Assembly (NCBI RefSeq): GCF_014646635.1 | Contig: NZ_BMNQ01000001.1 | Coordinates: forward strand, 1-64,000 | DNA from: Lentibacillus kapialis | GTDB lineage: Bacteria; Bacillota; Bacilli; Bacillales; Amphibacillaceae | Direction: 5' to 3' | Length of the DNA stretch: 64,000 nucleotides | Shown: positions 52,659-62,245 of the stretch, piece by piece | Numbering within the stretch: position 1 is the stretch's first letter | How the letters are laid out: every line of letters begins with the position of its first letter | The notes under the pieces: generated by a model | Told to the model about the DNA's origin: nothing | What the model saw: the letters and a program-made list of their open reading frames with translations, nothing else | The model's database searches: none | Position numbers and translations under genes: made by a program

Positions 52659-53258
52659 ATGTCAAAGGAACACTGGGATAACAGTTTTTCGGATAAAGAT
52701 TTTGTTTATGGTGAAAGAGAAAATGTATTTATACGCGACAAGAGTGCTATCATTCCAAATCATTCAAAGGTAGGTTGTTTTGCTGAAGGTGAAGGGCGAA
52801 ACGCAGTATACTTGGCCAAACTGGGTCATGATGTAACGACCTATGATCAATCGACAATTGGTCTTGAGAAAACGAAAACATTAGCCGGCCAGAATAATGT
52901 TGATGTTGAATGCGTTGCGATTGATTTGACGGATGAAAAAGTTCAATCCAATCAATTTGATGCTGCTATTATGGTATTTGGGCATGTTCCCAAAGACGAT
53001 CAGCCATTTTTGCTGGAAAGCATGATTGATTCTGTGAAATCTGGTGGGTATGTCATTTTTGAAGTTTACTCTATGAACCAACTTGAGTATCAAACGGGCG
53101 GTCCGCCATCGCTTGACATGCTATACGAACCGACAGACATTCTTCATTGGATCAAACATTACAAATGTATTCATTTTTATTACGGCGAAGCGATGCGGGA
53201 TGAAGGGAAACGGCATGTGGGTTTAGGTCATGTTATTCAGGTCGTAATCAAGAAGTGA
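52659..53258 (+). CDS. class I SAM-dependent methyltransferase (TehB/thiol-methyltransferase-like)
   Basis: A 199-residue methyltransferase. Motif I is VGCFAEGEGRNAVYLAKLGH at about residues 38-57, a form common in tellurite-resistance TehB and related small-molecule or thiol methyltransferases. D in VTTYDQSTIG binds the cofactor ribose. FDAAIMVFGHV follows. AAGGAGAT precedes the ATG. The substrate is unknown. It sits between two copies of the hairpin repeat. Confidence 0.85.
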   Translation: MSKEHWDNSFSDKDFVYGERENVFIRDKSAIIPNHSKVGCFAEGEGRNAVYLAKLGHDVTTYDQSTIGLEKTKTLAGQNNVDVECVAIDLTDEKVQSNQFDAAIMVFGHVPKDDQPFLLESMIDSVKSGGYVIFEVYSMNQLEYQTGGPPSLDMLYEPTDILHWIKHYKCIHFYYGEAMRDEGKRHVGLGHVIQVVIKK

Positions 53259-53292
53259 TGGATAGAGAGCTCCCCTGATCGGGAAAAACGTT

Positions 53293-53381
53293 ATTAAAAA
53301 AAGTCGGCATTCACTTTGTCTTATAGTGAGTGCCGAGGTTTTTCTTATAAGGCTTTCCAAAATTTATACTTTCTGACGTTA
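53293..53381 (+). repeat. dispersed hairpin repeat, copy G (full)
   Basis: The stem CGGCATTCAC / GTGAGTGCCG has the copy C type of paired base change. The tail AATTTATACTTTCTGACGTT is well preserved. Confidence 0.8.
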
Positions 53382-53393
53382 TAAAAATAAACG

Positions 53394-53433
53394 GCGGTGT
53401 ATATTAAATGCTCTCATATACACCGCTGTTTTT
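53394..53433 (+). terminator. terminator
   Basis: GCGGTGTATAT / ATATACACCGC with an 11-base loop and GTTTTT. It ends the methyltransferase transcript before the urease operon. Between here and 53616 lies the urease promoter region; TTGACA at 53515 and an AT-rich stretch at 53445-53490 are candidates. Confidence 0.85.
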
Positions 53434-53616
53434 AAGTTGTATGGATTTGATTTTTTGCCGAATATGTTAAAATATATTCTATTCCGGATATATTTGAGTC
53501 GCGAATTCAAGGGATTGACATAACGTGTGATGAATAAACTCCCGGATCGAGTGAAAGGTTTCCGGAATATCAAATATGGGAATAATGAGTATAAAATGAC
53601 TGAGGAGGGTTATACA

Positions 53617-53919
53617 TTGCAATTATTACCGCGTGAAACGGACAAACTTATGATTGTAGTTGCGGCAGACCTTGCTAAAAGAAGGAAACAAAGGGGTCTG
53701 AAATTAAATCATCCTGAAGCCATGGCGTTCATTACATACGAGGTCATGGAAGGTGCGAGGGATGGAAAAACGGTTGCTGAATTAATGGAATACGGGACTA
53801 AGATATTAACACGGGACGATGTCATGGAAGGAATTCCGGAGATGATTGACGATATTCAAGTGGAAGCTACCTTTCCTGACGGGACTAAATTAGTGACGGT
53901 GCATAATCCGATCCGTTAG
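53617..53919 (+). CDS. ureA: urease gamma subunit
   Basis: A 100-residue structural subunit of nickel urease, which hydrolyses urea to ammonia and carbamate. It matches the family from [18 protein letters not shown] through [21 protein letters not shown] to VHNPIR. The start is TTG 53617 with GAGGAGGG seven bases upstream. The open frame extends 30 codons further upstream without family similarity. First gene of ureABCEFGD. Confidence 0.97.
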   Translation: MQLLPRETDKLMIVVAADLAKRRKQRGLKLNHPEAMAFITYEVMEGARDGKTVAELMEYGTKILTRDDVMEGIPEMIDDIQVEATFPDGTKLVTVHNPIR

Positions 53920-54030
53920 AACTCAAAGGAGCAAGTGCTCCGGTCAAAGGATGCCGGCGGAAAGATTTAACTTGAATCAAGGTATCCATTTTATTTTTTA
54001 ATCATTTCCGGATGACAAGAAAGGGGTTAA

Positions 54031-54360
54031 ATGACGATGATTCCAGGAGAATTTATTTTAAAAGACGACGAGATAGTCTGTAATGCAGGCATGTCCGCGT
54101 CAAAATTGAATGTTATTAATGTTGGCGACAGACCGATACAGGTTGGTTCGCATTACCATTTTTATGAAGCGAATGATTCATTGCAATTCAATCGGGATGA
54201 AGCTTATGGCAAACGTCTGAATGTCCCTGCAGGAGCGGCGGTACGCTTTGAACCGGGTGATGAAAAAGAAGTCGAATTAATTGATTATGCCACAAAAGAA
54301 GAAGTATATGGTTTTCATAATAAGGTAGACGGACCACTGAAAGGCAGGGATGAAGTATGA
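54031..54360 (+). CDS. ureB: urease beta subunit
   Basis: A 109-residue beta subunit with the family core [38 protein letters not shown] (as [17 protein letters not shown] here) and [16 protein letters not shown]. The start could be ATG 54031 or 54037; AAGGGG lies four and ten bases upstream respectively. The stop overlaps the ureC start in an ATGA. Confidence 0.97.
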   Translation: MTMIPGEFILKDDEIVCNAGMSASKLNVINVGDRPIQVGSHYHFYEANDSLQFNRDEAYGKRLNVPAGAAVRFEPGDEKEVELIDYATKEEVYGFHNKVDGPLKGRDEV

Positions 54361-56075
54361 GTTTTAAAATGCCAAGAGACCAGTATGCTCAGATGTATGG
54401 CCCTACAACAGGTGATTCTGTTCGTTTGGCAGATACGGATCTATTTATTCAGGTTGAGAAAGATTATACGACTTATGGTGAAGAAGTTGTATTCGGCGGT
54501 GGCAAGGTCATTCGTGATGGAATGGGACAGCATCCATTAATCACACGTGAAGAAGATGAACGTGTCCCGGATACGGTTATTACAAATGCGCTTGTGCTTG
54601 ATTATACGGGTGTCTATAAAGCAGATGTTGCTATTCGCGACGGTAATATTGCAAAAATCGGCAAAGCAGGAAATCCGTTAGTGCAAGGTGACGTTGATAT
54701 TATTATCGGATCGGGAACAGAGGTCATTTCCGGAGAAGGTAAGATTCTTACTGCCGGCGCTGTTGATACCCATGTTCATTTTATAAATCCGGATCAAGCT
54801 GAAGTTGCACTTACCAATGGAACGACGACATTAATCGGGGGAGGTGCCGGTCCCGGTGCCGGTTCAAGAGCAACCACGGCAACACCCGGTCCGTGGCATA
54901 TTGGTCGGATGCTGGGTGCCCTGGAAGACTTTCCGGTTAATGTAGGACTAACGGGAAAAGGTCATGCTGCATCTGACAGTCCTTTAGTGGAGCAAATCAT
55001 GGCGGGTGCGATTGGATTGAAAATTCATGAAGACTGGGGAGCGACACCATCTGTTATCGATCACGCATTACGTGTTGCTGATAAGTATGACGTGCAAATT
55101 GCCCTTCACGCAGATACCTTGAACGAAGGCGGTTTTTTTGAAGATACCATGAAGGCCATCAATGATCGCGGTATCCATATGTATCATACAGAGGGTGCAG
55201 GCGGTGGACATGCTCCGGATTTAATTAAATCTGCCGGGATGAAAAACGTATTGCCGGCTTCAACAAACCCGACACTGCCGTATACAGTCAATACAATTGA
55301 CGAGCATCTTGATATGGTCATGGTTGCACATAATTTAAATCCATCTGTTCCTGAAGATATTGCGTTTGCTGATTCGCGTATTCGTTCCGAAACAGTAGCT
55401 GCAGAAGATGTGTTGCAGGATATAGGTGTGTTCAGTATTGTAAGCTCAGATGCCCAAGCAATGGGACGTGTCGGGGAAGTTGTACTAAGGACATGGCAAA
55501 CGGCGGATAAATTGAAAAAACAACTTGGGACGATGGAAGGTGACAGCAAACACTCGGATAATAACCGAGCTAAGCGCTATGTTGCTAAATATACGATAAA
55601 CCCTGCTATTACACATGGTATATCTGATTACATCGGCTCAGTCGAAGAAGGCAAAATGGCTGATCTTGTTCTTTGGGATCCGAAGTTTTTTGGTGCGAAG
55701 CCGGATATGGTCATTAAAAACGGTATGGCCGTCAGTGCATTAATGGGGGACCCGAATGCAACCATTCCAACCCCGCAACCGATGATTTATCGTCAAATGT
55801 TTGGGGCCATCGGCAAGGGATTGACGAACAGTTCAATCACATTTGTATCACAAGCAGCCTATGATGATAATATTAAGGAAAAACTGGGGCTGGAGAAAAT
55901 GGTCTTGCCTGTTCACGGTATCCGTCAACTGACCAAAAAAGATATGAAATTGAATTCCGAAACACCGGATATTGATGTTGATCCACAAACATATGAAGTG
56001 AAAATTAATGGTGAGCTCATCACCTGTGACCCTGTTGATACAGTACCAATGGGGCAGCGTTATTTCTTGTTTTGA
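54357..56075 (+). CDS. ureC: urease alpha (catalytic) subunit
   Basis: A 572-residue catalytic subunit with the bi-nickel site. The ligands are intact: His139 and His141 in THVHF, the carbamylated Lys222 in GLKIHEDWG, His251 in ALHADTLN, His277 in MYHTEG and Asp365 in SSDAQAMG. The mobile flap, normally MVCHHL, reads MVAHNL: the conserved flap cysteine is Ala324, while catalytic His325 is kept. The only cysteine in the subunit is near the C terminus (ITCDP). The protein should be active, since the cysteine is known to be non-essential, but insensitive to thiol-directed inhibitors. Coupled to ureB by a four-base overlap. Confidence 0.97.
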   Translation: MSFKMPRDQYAQMYGPTTGDSVRLADTDLFIQVEKDYTTYGEEVVFGGGKVIRDGMGQHPLITREEDERVPDTVITNALVLDYTGVYKADVAIRDGNIAKIGKAGNPLVQGDVDIIIGSGTEVISGEGKILTAGAVDTHVHFINPDQAEVALTNGTTTLIGGGAGPGAGSRATTATPGPWHIGRMLGALEDFPVNVGLTGKGHAASDSPLVEQIMAGAIGLKIHEDWGATPSVIDHALRVADKYDVQIALHADTLNEGGFFEDTMKAINDRGIHMYHTEGAGGGHAPDLIKSAGMKNVLPASTNPTLPYTVNTIDEHLDMVMVAHNLNPSVPEDIAFADSRIRSETVAAEDVLQDIGVFSIVSSDAQAMGRVGEVVLRTWQTADKLKKQLGTMEGDSKHSDNNRAKRYVAKYTINPAITHGISDYIGSVEEGKMADLVLWDPKFFGAKPDMVIKNGMAVSALMGDPNATIPTPQPMIYRQMFGAIGKGLTNSSITFVSQAAYDDNIKEKLGLEKMVLPVHGIRQLTKKDMKLNSETPDIDVDPQTYEVKINGELITCDPVDTVPMGQRYFLF

Positions 56076-56085
56076 GGTGAATGAA

Positions 56086-56541
56086 ATGATTGTAGATGAA
56101 ATTGTAACGAACATAAATGACATGAGTCCGGAAGAACGAAATAAGCGGCATATGGAAAAGGTGCATTTAGAAAGTGCAGATCTGGTGAAACGTATCCAGC
56201 GCGTGGAAACAGATCACGGCAGGGAATTGGGAATTCGCCTTAAAAACCCCCGCGATTTAGAAGCTGGCGATGTATTGTATATGGATGATCAGAATATCAT
56301 TGCGGTTGAAGTTATGAGTGATGATTTATTAATTATCCAACCGCGAAATATGTATGAAATGGGAACGATTGCCCATCAACTGGGCAATCGTCACCTTCCG
56401 GCCCAGTTTGAGGATAGCGAAATGCTCGTGCAATATGATTACCTGGTGGAAGAATTATTGGAAGAACTGGATATTCCCTTTAAACGAGAAAACAGGCAGG
56501 TTAAACAAGCCTTCCGTCACATAGGACACAGTCATGAATAA
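56086..56541 (+). CDS. ureE: urease accessory protein UreE
   Basis: A 151-residue nickel metallochaperone handing Ni2+ to the UreG/UreF/UreD complex. It has the N-terminal peptide-binding region ([20 protein letters not shown]) and a metal-binding C-terminal domain with [14 protein letters not shown] and [16 protein letters not shown]. The C terminus, RHIGHSHE, is only a short histidine tail compared with His-rich forms. The ATG at 56086 has GAGGTGA upstream, and its end overlaps ureF by eight bases. Confidence 0.95.
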   Translation: MIVDEIVTNINDMSPEERNKRHMEKVHLESADLVKRIQRVETDHGRELGIRLKNPRDLEAGDVLYMDDQNIIAVEVMSDDLLIIQPRNMYEMGTIAHQLGNRHLPAQFEDSEMLVQYDYLVEELLEELDIPFKRENRQVKQAFRHIGHSHE

Positions 56542-57220
56542 TCACCTGTTATCGTTGTTCCAACTGTGCGATTCCAATTTTCCAACCGGAGCTTTCAGCC
56601 ATTCGTTTGGATTGGAGAGCTATATTCAGGCGGATAAAGTGCATAACCAGGCAACATTTGCCGAGTGGCTGGAAATTTATTTGATGGAGCAGCTGGTATA
56701 TGCTGACGGACTGGCCGCAAAAATCGTTTATGAGGCATTGGACGATGAAAATCTCGATAATATCTGGAAAATGGATCGCTTATTGACGGTACAAAATATT
56801 GCGCGGGAAACACGGGAAGGTACTCAACAAATGGGAAAGTATATGGCCAAGATTGCGGAATCTATTTTTGATGCCCCGATGCTTTCATTGTATAAGGAAC
56901 GCATCAGCCAAAAGGAAGCGTTCGGCCATTCGGCCATTGCGTTTACAATGGCCGGGCATTATTTGAATGTCCCAAAACAAACGACTATAATGTATTATTT
57001 ATATTCAACCATTGCTAATCTTGTACAAAACGCTGTACGAGCTATTCCATTAGGTCAAACTGCCGGACAAAAAATTATCTATTCCTTTCAGCCAAAGCTG
57101 GAAGCCGCAGTCAACAAGATTGAACAATTAGAGGAAATCGATTTCGGGGCCATTTCACCCGGAATTGAGTTATCACAGATGCAGCATGAGCGGGTCAATG
57201 TAAGAATCTTTATGTCCTAG
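56534..57220 (+). CDS. ureF: urease accessory protein UreF
   Basis: A 228-residue all-helical accessory factor, starting [20 protein letters not shown], a family-typical N terminus. It gates the UreG GTPase on the UreD-urease complex during metallocentre assembly. It overlaps ureE, and ureG follows 43 bases downstream. Confidence 0.95.
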   Translation: MNNHLLSLFQLCDSNFPTGAFSHSFGLESYIQADKVHNQATFAEWLEIYLMEQLVYADGLAAKIVYEALDDENLDNIWKMDRLLTVQNIARETREGTQQMGKYMAKIAESIFDAPMLSLYKERISQKEAFGHSAIAFTMAGHYLNVPKQTTIMYYLYSTIANLVQNAVRAIPLGQTAGQKIIYSFQPKLEAAVNKIEQLEEIDFGAISPGIELSQMQHERVNVRIFMS

Positions 57221-57263
57221 TAAAGTAAACTCTGAAAATAATTCTAAAAGGATGTGATTTACA

Positions 57264-57884
57264 GTGGAACCAATCAAAATAGGAATCGGCGGACCTGTAG
57301 GAGCAGGTAAAACTGAATTGGTGGAAAAAATAACCCGACAGTTGAATGACGAAATAAGTATGGCGGTTATTACGAATGATATTTACACAAAAGAAGACGC
57401 TAAAATACTAAATCAAAATGGCGTCCTGCAAGAGAGCAGAATCATTGGAGTGGAAACGGGCGGATGCCCGCACACGGCGATTCGTGAAGATGTGTCAATG
57501 AATGCCGAGGCGGTAGAAGAGTTACAAGAAAAGCATCCGGATGTTGAGCTTATTTTCATCGAGAGCGGCGGTGATAATTTAGCGGCGACATTCAGTCCGG
57601 AGCTGGTCGATTTTTCGATTTATATTATCGACGTTGCCCAAGGGGAAAAAATCCCGCGAAAAGGCGGACAAGGGATGATTAAATCTGATTTATTCATCAT
57701 CAATAAGACTGACTTAGCCCCATTTGTCGGAGCCAATCTTGATGTGATGGAATCTGATGCAAAAGTATTTCGCGGAAATAAACCGTTTGTGTTTACAAAT
57801 CTGAAAGATAATACGGGTCTTGATGAAGTGGTCGATTGGATTAAGCAAAATGCATTGTTAAGAGGGTTGGAGCAAGATGCCTGA
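57264..57884 (+). CDS. ureG: urease accessory GTPase UreG
   Basis: A 206-residue SIMIBI-class GTPase. The P-loop [11 protein letters not shown] is at residues of about 9-19. The metal-binding Cys-Pro-His ([15 protein letters not shown]) and [11 protein letters not shown] (guanine specificity) are also present. It powers nickel insertion. GTG start with AAAGGATGTGA upstream. It overlaps ureD by eight bases. Confidence 0.97.
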   Translation: MEPIKIGIGGPVGAGKTELVEKITRQLNDEISMAVITNDIYTKEDAKILNQNGVLQESRIIGVETGGCPHTAIREDVSMNAEAVEELQEKHPDVELIFIESGGDNLAATFSPELVDFSIYIIDVAQGEKIPRKGGQGMIKSDLFIINKTDLAPFVGANLDVMESDAKVFRGNKPFVFTNLKDNTGLDEVVDWIKQNALLRGLEQDA

Positions 57885-58701
57885 ATGGACAGGACTTCTT
57901 GAGCTTGATGCTGAAAGACGTCAAGACAAGACAGTCACTAAAAATTTGTATTTTCAAGGTGCTTTTAAAATCATGCGCCCCGTTTACCATGATCGATCCG
58001 GCCATCCGAGTTACTATGTTTTGAATCCGGGCGGCGGCTATTTGGATGGGGACACATATCGAATGAAAATATCACTTGGTGAAAGAGCTGAACTCACATT
58101 AACGACTCAATCGGCTACAAAAATATATAAAACTCCGAAGACACATGCTTACCAGGAAGCTGAATTTTATTTGGAGGAAGGCAGTTACCTAGAGTATCTG
58201 CCTGATCCATTAATCGCATACAAGGATGCGCGATATCTGCAAAGGAATACTGTTCATATGGCAAAAGGAGCAACATTCCTTTATTCAGATATTCTGACAC
58301 CCGGATGGTCCCCGGACAGGGAAGATTTCAGTTATGACTCCCTGCGCCTTATCAATGAGTTTTATATGGAGGGAGAACTTGTCTCCTACGATCATATTAA
58401 ACTGAATCCTGGGGAACAGCATATGAATGGCATAGGCTTCATGGAGGGATACACACATTTAGGATCATTTATTGTCATAAGCGATAAGGTTGAGGCTAAG
58501 CTTATTGATCAAATATATGACATGATGGAACAGGAAACCGAAGATTTTAAGGTGGGGATCTCAGAGCTTGCTGTTTCAGGGTTTACCATTCGGATATTGG
58601 CAAATTCTACACAGGTAATTGAGCGAATTATTACAAAAAGTCATCATATAATCAGTCAAGAATGGTTTCAAACCAAGCCGAGCTCATTAAGGAAATATTA
58701 A
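57877..58701 (+). CDS. ureD: urease accessory protein UreD (UreH)
   Basis: A 274-residue beta-rich scaffold protein that docks UreF and UreG onto apo-urease. Family features are [32 protein letters not shown] and [14 protein letters not shown]. Last gene of the urease cluster proper, followed by a hairpin terminator before the transporter genes. Confidence 0.95.
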   Translation: MPEWTGLLELDAERRQDKTVTKNLYFQGAFKIMRPVYHDRSGHPSYYVLNPGGGYLDGDTYRMKISLGERAELTLTTQSATKIYKTPKTHAYQEAEFYLEEGSYLEYLPDPLIAYKDARYLQRNTVHMAKGATFLYSDILTPGWSPDREDFSYDSLRLINEFYMEGELVSYDHIKLNPGEQHMNGIGFMEGYTHLGSFIVISDKVEAKLIDQIYDMMEQETEDFKVGISELAVSGFTIRILANSTQVIERIITKSHHIISQEWFQTKPSSLRKY

Positions 58702-58702
58702 C

Positions 58703-58748
58703 AATAATGCCTCGACAACGCCTGCATTGTCGGGCATTATTGTTTCTG
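58703..58748 (+). terminator. terminator between ureD and the nickel transporter
   Basis: AATAATGCC and inner CGACAA pair with TTGTCG and GGCATTATT. The T-run is short, so partial read-through into the transporter genes is possible. Confidence 0.75.
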
Positions 58749-58788
58749 TTATGATTTAATATGACAATGAGACTAGGAGAACGTGAAA

Positions 58789-60408
58789 ATGAAAAAAACA
58801 CTGAATATCATGATAATAATAACGGTCATTGGATTGTTAAGTGCTTGCACGGGAGGGGGAGATAAGACATCCCAGCAAAAAGAAACTGATCAAGGAAGAG
58901 ATAATCTGGTGCTTGCCATTGGCGGGGAGCCTGACGATGGGTTTGATCCGACAACAGGATGGGGACGTTACGGATCGCCTCTTTTTCAAAGTACCTTATT
59001 AAAATATGATCAGGATTTTAATATCGAACATGATCTGGCTGAAAACTATGAAGTAAGCGAGGATGGTTTGACGTGGACAGTCGGGATCAGGCATGATGCT
59101 AAATTTTCAGATGGTGAGCCATTGACTGCCGAAGATGTTGTGTTTACATATGAGACGACGAAAAAAAGCGGTTCTGTGATTGATCTTAGTAATCTGAAAA
59201 ATGTTGAGGCAACGGATGAATATACCATTCAATTTACATTAGAAGAGCCTCAATCCACCTTTATCGATTTGCTGGTTTCAACCGGAATCGTGCCGGAACA
59301 TGCTTATGATGAGAATTATAATGAAAATCCGATTGGCTCCGGACCATTTCAGTTAGAACAATGGGACAAGGGGCAACAGGTTATCGTCACAGCAAACCCC
59401 TATTACTATGGTGAAAAACCGTACTTCAAAAAGTTGACATTTTTATTCCTTTCAGAAGATGCGGCATTTGCAGCAGCAAAAGCAGGTGAAGTTGATGTTG
59501 CTTCAGTGCTGCCATCATTTGCAGAAGAAGAAATAAAAGGAATGGATCTGGTTGAACTGGAGAGTGTTGACAATCGGGGCATCATGTTCCCATTTGTACC
59601 GGAAGGAGAAAAAACAGATGAAGGATTTCCGATTGGTAATGATGTAACGGCGGATAAAACGATTCGTAAAGCGATTAATATGGCTATTGATCGTCAATCA
59701 TTAGTCGATGGGGTTTTGCAAGGATTCGGCACACCTGCCTATTCGGTGGCAGACAAGTTGCCGTGGTGGAATTCGGAGACGGTGATCGAGGACGGCAGAA
59801 TGAAAGAAGCTAAGAACATGCTGGATGATGCCGGATGGCGAGTAAACGATAATGGCGTACGGGAGAAAGATGGTCTTACAGCAGAGTTCACACTGCTTTA
59901 TCCAACCGGTGACCAGATACGCCAGTCTTTATCCATCGCCTTTGCAGATATGATGGAACCACTGGGTATCAATGTAGAGACAAAAGGAAAAAGCTGGAAT
60001 GAATTAGACAGGTTAATGTATTCACATCCTGTTATGATGGGGTGGGGAAGTCATAACCCATTAGAAATGTATAATTTATACAGCAGTGAAACAAGAGGGA
60101 TTGGGTATTATAATGTCAATTATTATGCGAACCCTGTTGTGGACAAATACATGAATCAAGCGCTCAATGCAACATCTCAGGAAGAAGCAAACCGTTATTG
60201 GCAAAAAGCACAGTGGGACGGGGAGACAGGTTTTTCTGCAAAAGGTGATGCACCATGGGCATGGCTTGTTAATCTTAGCCACTTGTATTATATAAATGAA
60301 GACCTTGAGATCGGTGAACAAAAAATCCAGCCGCATGGACATGGATGGCCGATAACGGATTCTATCCAGCAATGGCACTGGAAAGAAACTGACCAGAAAG
60401 AGGGATAG
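58789..60408 (+). CDS. nikA: nickel-type ABC transporter substrate-binding lipoprotein
   Basis: A 539-residue SBP_bac_5 family lipoprotein. The signal ends at the lipobox GLLSAC. Typical family segments are LAENYEVSEDGLTWTVGIR and DGEPLTAEDVVFTYE. The C-terminal QPHGHGWPITDSIQQWHW is His/Trp-rich, as in Gram-positive NikA/Opp-type metal importers. The substrate, nickel (free or chelated), is inferred mainly from the adjoining urease genes; a peptide or another metal-chelate is the alternative. ATG 58789 lies seven bases after AGGAGA, better than a GTG two codons earlier. Confidence 0.88.
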   Translation: MKKTLNIMIIITVIGLLSACTGGGDKTSQQKETDQGRDNLVLAIGGEPDDGFDPTTGWGRYGSPLFQSTLLKYDQDFNIEHDLAENYEVSEDGLTWTVGIRHDAKFSDGEPLTAEDVVFTYETTKKSGSVIDLSNLKNVEATDEYTIQFTLEEPQSTFIDLLVSTGIVPEHAYDENYNENPIGSGPFQLEQWDKGQQVIVTANPYYYGEKPYFKKLTFLFLSEDAAFAAAKAGEVDVASVLPSFAEEEIKGMDLVELESVDNRGIMFPFVPEGEKTDEGFPIGNDVTADKTIRKAINMAIDRQSLVDGVLQGFGTPAYSVADKLPWWNSETVIEDGRMKEAKNMLDDAGWRVNDNGVREKDGLTAEFTLLYPTGDQIRQSLSIAFADMMEPLGINVETKGKSWNELDRLMYSHPVMMGWGSHNPLEMYNLYSSETRGIGYYNVNYYANPVVDKYMNQALNATSQEEANRYWQKAQWDGETGFSAKGDAPWAWLVNLSHLYYINEDLEIGEQKIQPHGHGWPITDSIQQWHWKETDQKEG

Positions 60409-61401
60409 GTGTTGCTGGTTAAACGAATAGCTTTCTATATTACTGGGAAATGTATCAAGCTTGCAGTATTATTAATTGCTGTCAGCATTCTATCCTTTAT
60501 ACTGGTAAGCCATTCACCAATTGATCCTGTCCAATCCTATATTGGTGCAGACATCACAAGGGTCAGTCCGGAGCAGCGGGACAATATTGCTGAATATTGG
60601 GGATTAAATGAACCGCCTATTCAGCAATTTCTCAACTGGGGCAAGCATTTGCTGCAGGGCGATATGGGGACATCCCTGATCTACCGGAGTCCGGTAGCCG
60701 AGGTAATTGCCGAGCGTTTTCTTGCATCACTTGCATTAATGAGTGTGGCCTGGGTACTCTCAGGCCTTTTTGGTTATGTGCTTGGAATGACGGCCGGAAT
60801 GAAAGAGGGTACATGGGTGGATAAACTGATTAAAGGTTACTGTTTCACCCTTGCATCTACACCTGCATTCTGGCTGGGGTTGTTATTATTAATGTTATTT
60901 TCGGTATGGCTCGGCTGGCTCCCGATTGGTCTTGGGTCACCGGCTGGGATACTGGAGGAAGACGTGACATTTATGGAACGCTTAAGGCATCTGATTCTGC
61001 CGGCTGTGACCTTAAGCATTGTTGGTGTAGCTAATATTGCATTGCATACAAGACAAAAACTTGTTGACGTGATGAACAGTGACTATGTCCGTTTTGCAAA
61101 AGCGAAAGGTGAACACGGGCTTAAACTGCTCTGGCGGCATGGGTTGCGCAATATTTCCCTTCCAGCCATCTCTGTTCATTTTGCTTCCTTTGGTGAGTTG
61201 TTTGGTGGTGCGGTTCTGGCTGAGCAAGTATTTTCTTATCCCGGACTGGGACAGGCTGTTGTCGAAGCGGGGCTTGGAGGAGATGTTCCGCTATTACTTG
61301 GAATTGTTTTGTGCAGTACTGTTTTTGTGTTTATCGGTAATTTAGCAGCGGATATTTTATATAAAGTGGTTGACCCTCGTATTCGAAGAGGTGAAATATG
61401 A
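60409..61401 (+). CDS. nikB: nickel-type ABC transporter permease NikB
   Basis: A 330-residue inner-membrane permease of the DppB/OppB/NikB family with six helices. The N terminus is typical (LLIAVSILSFILVSHSPIDP), and the EAA-like loop reads DYVRFAKAKGEHGLKLLWRH before the fifth helix. GTG start immediately after the nikA stop, so it is coupled. Overlaps nikC by four bases. Confidence 0.9.
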   Translation: MLLVKRIAFYITGKCIKLAVLLIAVSILSFILVSHSPIDPVQSYIGADITRVSPEQRDNIAEYWGLNEPPIQQFLNWGKHLLQGDMGTSLIYRSPVAEVIAERFLASLALMSVAWVLSGLFGYVLGMTAGMKEGTWVDKLIKGYCFTLASTPAFWLGLLLLMLFSVWLGWLPIGLGSPAGILEEDVTFMERLRHLILPAVTLSIVGVANIALHTRQKLVDVMNSDYVRFAKAKGEHGLKLLWRHGLRNISLPAISVHFASFGELFGGAVLAEQVFSYPGLGQAVVEAGLGGDVPLLLGIVLCSTVFVFIGNLAADILYKVVDPRIRRGEI

Positions 61402-62240
61402 TGCGACACCAAATGCTGAAAGTAAGCTTGAGACAACGAACTCTTGCAGCTATAACAATTTCTGTACTGCTGCTTCTGGGTATGGTTCTTTCTGGTTTAT
61501 GGATTGGCGATGAGAAATTAGGAATCAATCCGGCTGAAATGAATGAAGGCCCTTCGCTCAATCATTTGTTCGGGACGGATTGGCTCGGTAGGGACATGTT
61601 AGCCCGGACGTTTAAAGGTTTAACATTAAGCTTGGGTGTCGGCATACTTGCTGCGTTTTCGAGCACCATGATTGCTCTTGTACTCAGTCTCTTTGCGTCA
61701 TGGAGTGAAGCAATTGACCGGATTGTGACATGGTTGATTGATCTGTTTCTCAGTGTACCGCATATTGTCCTCCTGCTTTTGATTTCTTTTGCAATGGGTG
61801 GGGGATTTAAAGGTGTCGTGATCGGACTTGCCCTCACACACTGGCCAAGCTTGACTCGTGTACTTCGGGCTGAAATGCTTCAGGTGAAGACAGCTGAATA
61901 TGTAGGTGTGTCGAAAAAATTGGGAAAATCACGTCTGTGGATAGCCAGAAACCATATATTGCCGCATCTTATGCCACAGCTTCTTATTGGTTTTATCCTG
62001 CTATTTCCGCATGCCATTTTGCATGAAGCGTCTATTACCTTTCTGGGTTTCGGTTTGCCCTCAGAGCAGCCTGCGATAGGCATCATTTTATCGGAATCGA
62101 TGCGTTATTTATCCACTGGTATGTGGTGGCTAGCTGTTTTCCCGGGTCTGTCACTGCTTTTGATGGTTGCTCTATTTGATATCCTGGGGCAAAGCTTGCG
62201 CAAATGGATTGATCCTTTTCACGGGCAGAAAGGGGTGTAA
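61398..62240 (+). CDS. nikC: nickel-type ABC transporter permease NikC
   Basis: A 280-residue DppC/OppC/NikC permease with five to six helices. HLFGTDWLGRDMLARTFKG is the family's conserved extracellular segment, and AEYVGVSKKLGKSRLWIARN is the coupling loop that contacts the ATPase. The start ATG at 61398 overlaps the nikB stop. Confidence 0.9.
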   Translation: MMRHQMLKVSLRQRTLAAITISVLLLLGMVLSGLWIGDEKLGINPAEMNEGPSLNHLFGTDWLGRDMLARTFKGLTLSLGVGILAAFSSTMIALVLSLFASWSEAIDRIVTWLIDLFLSVPHIVLLLLISFAMGGGFKGVVIGLALTHWPSLTRVLRAEMLQVKTAEYVGVSKKLGKSRLWIARNHILPHLMPQLLIGFILLFPHAILHEASITFLGFGLPSEQPAIGIILSESMRYLSTGMWWLAVFPGLSLLLMVALFDILGQSLRKWIDPFHGQKGV

Positions 62241-62245
62241 TAGCA

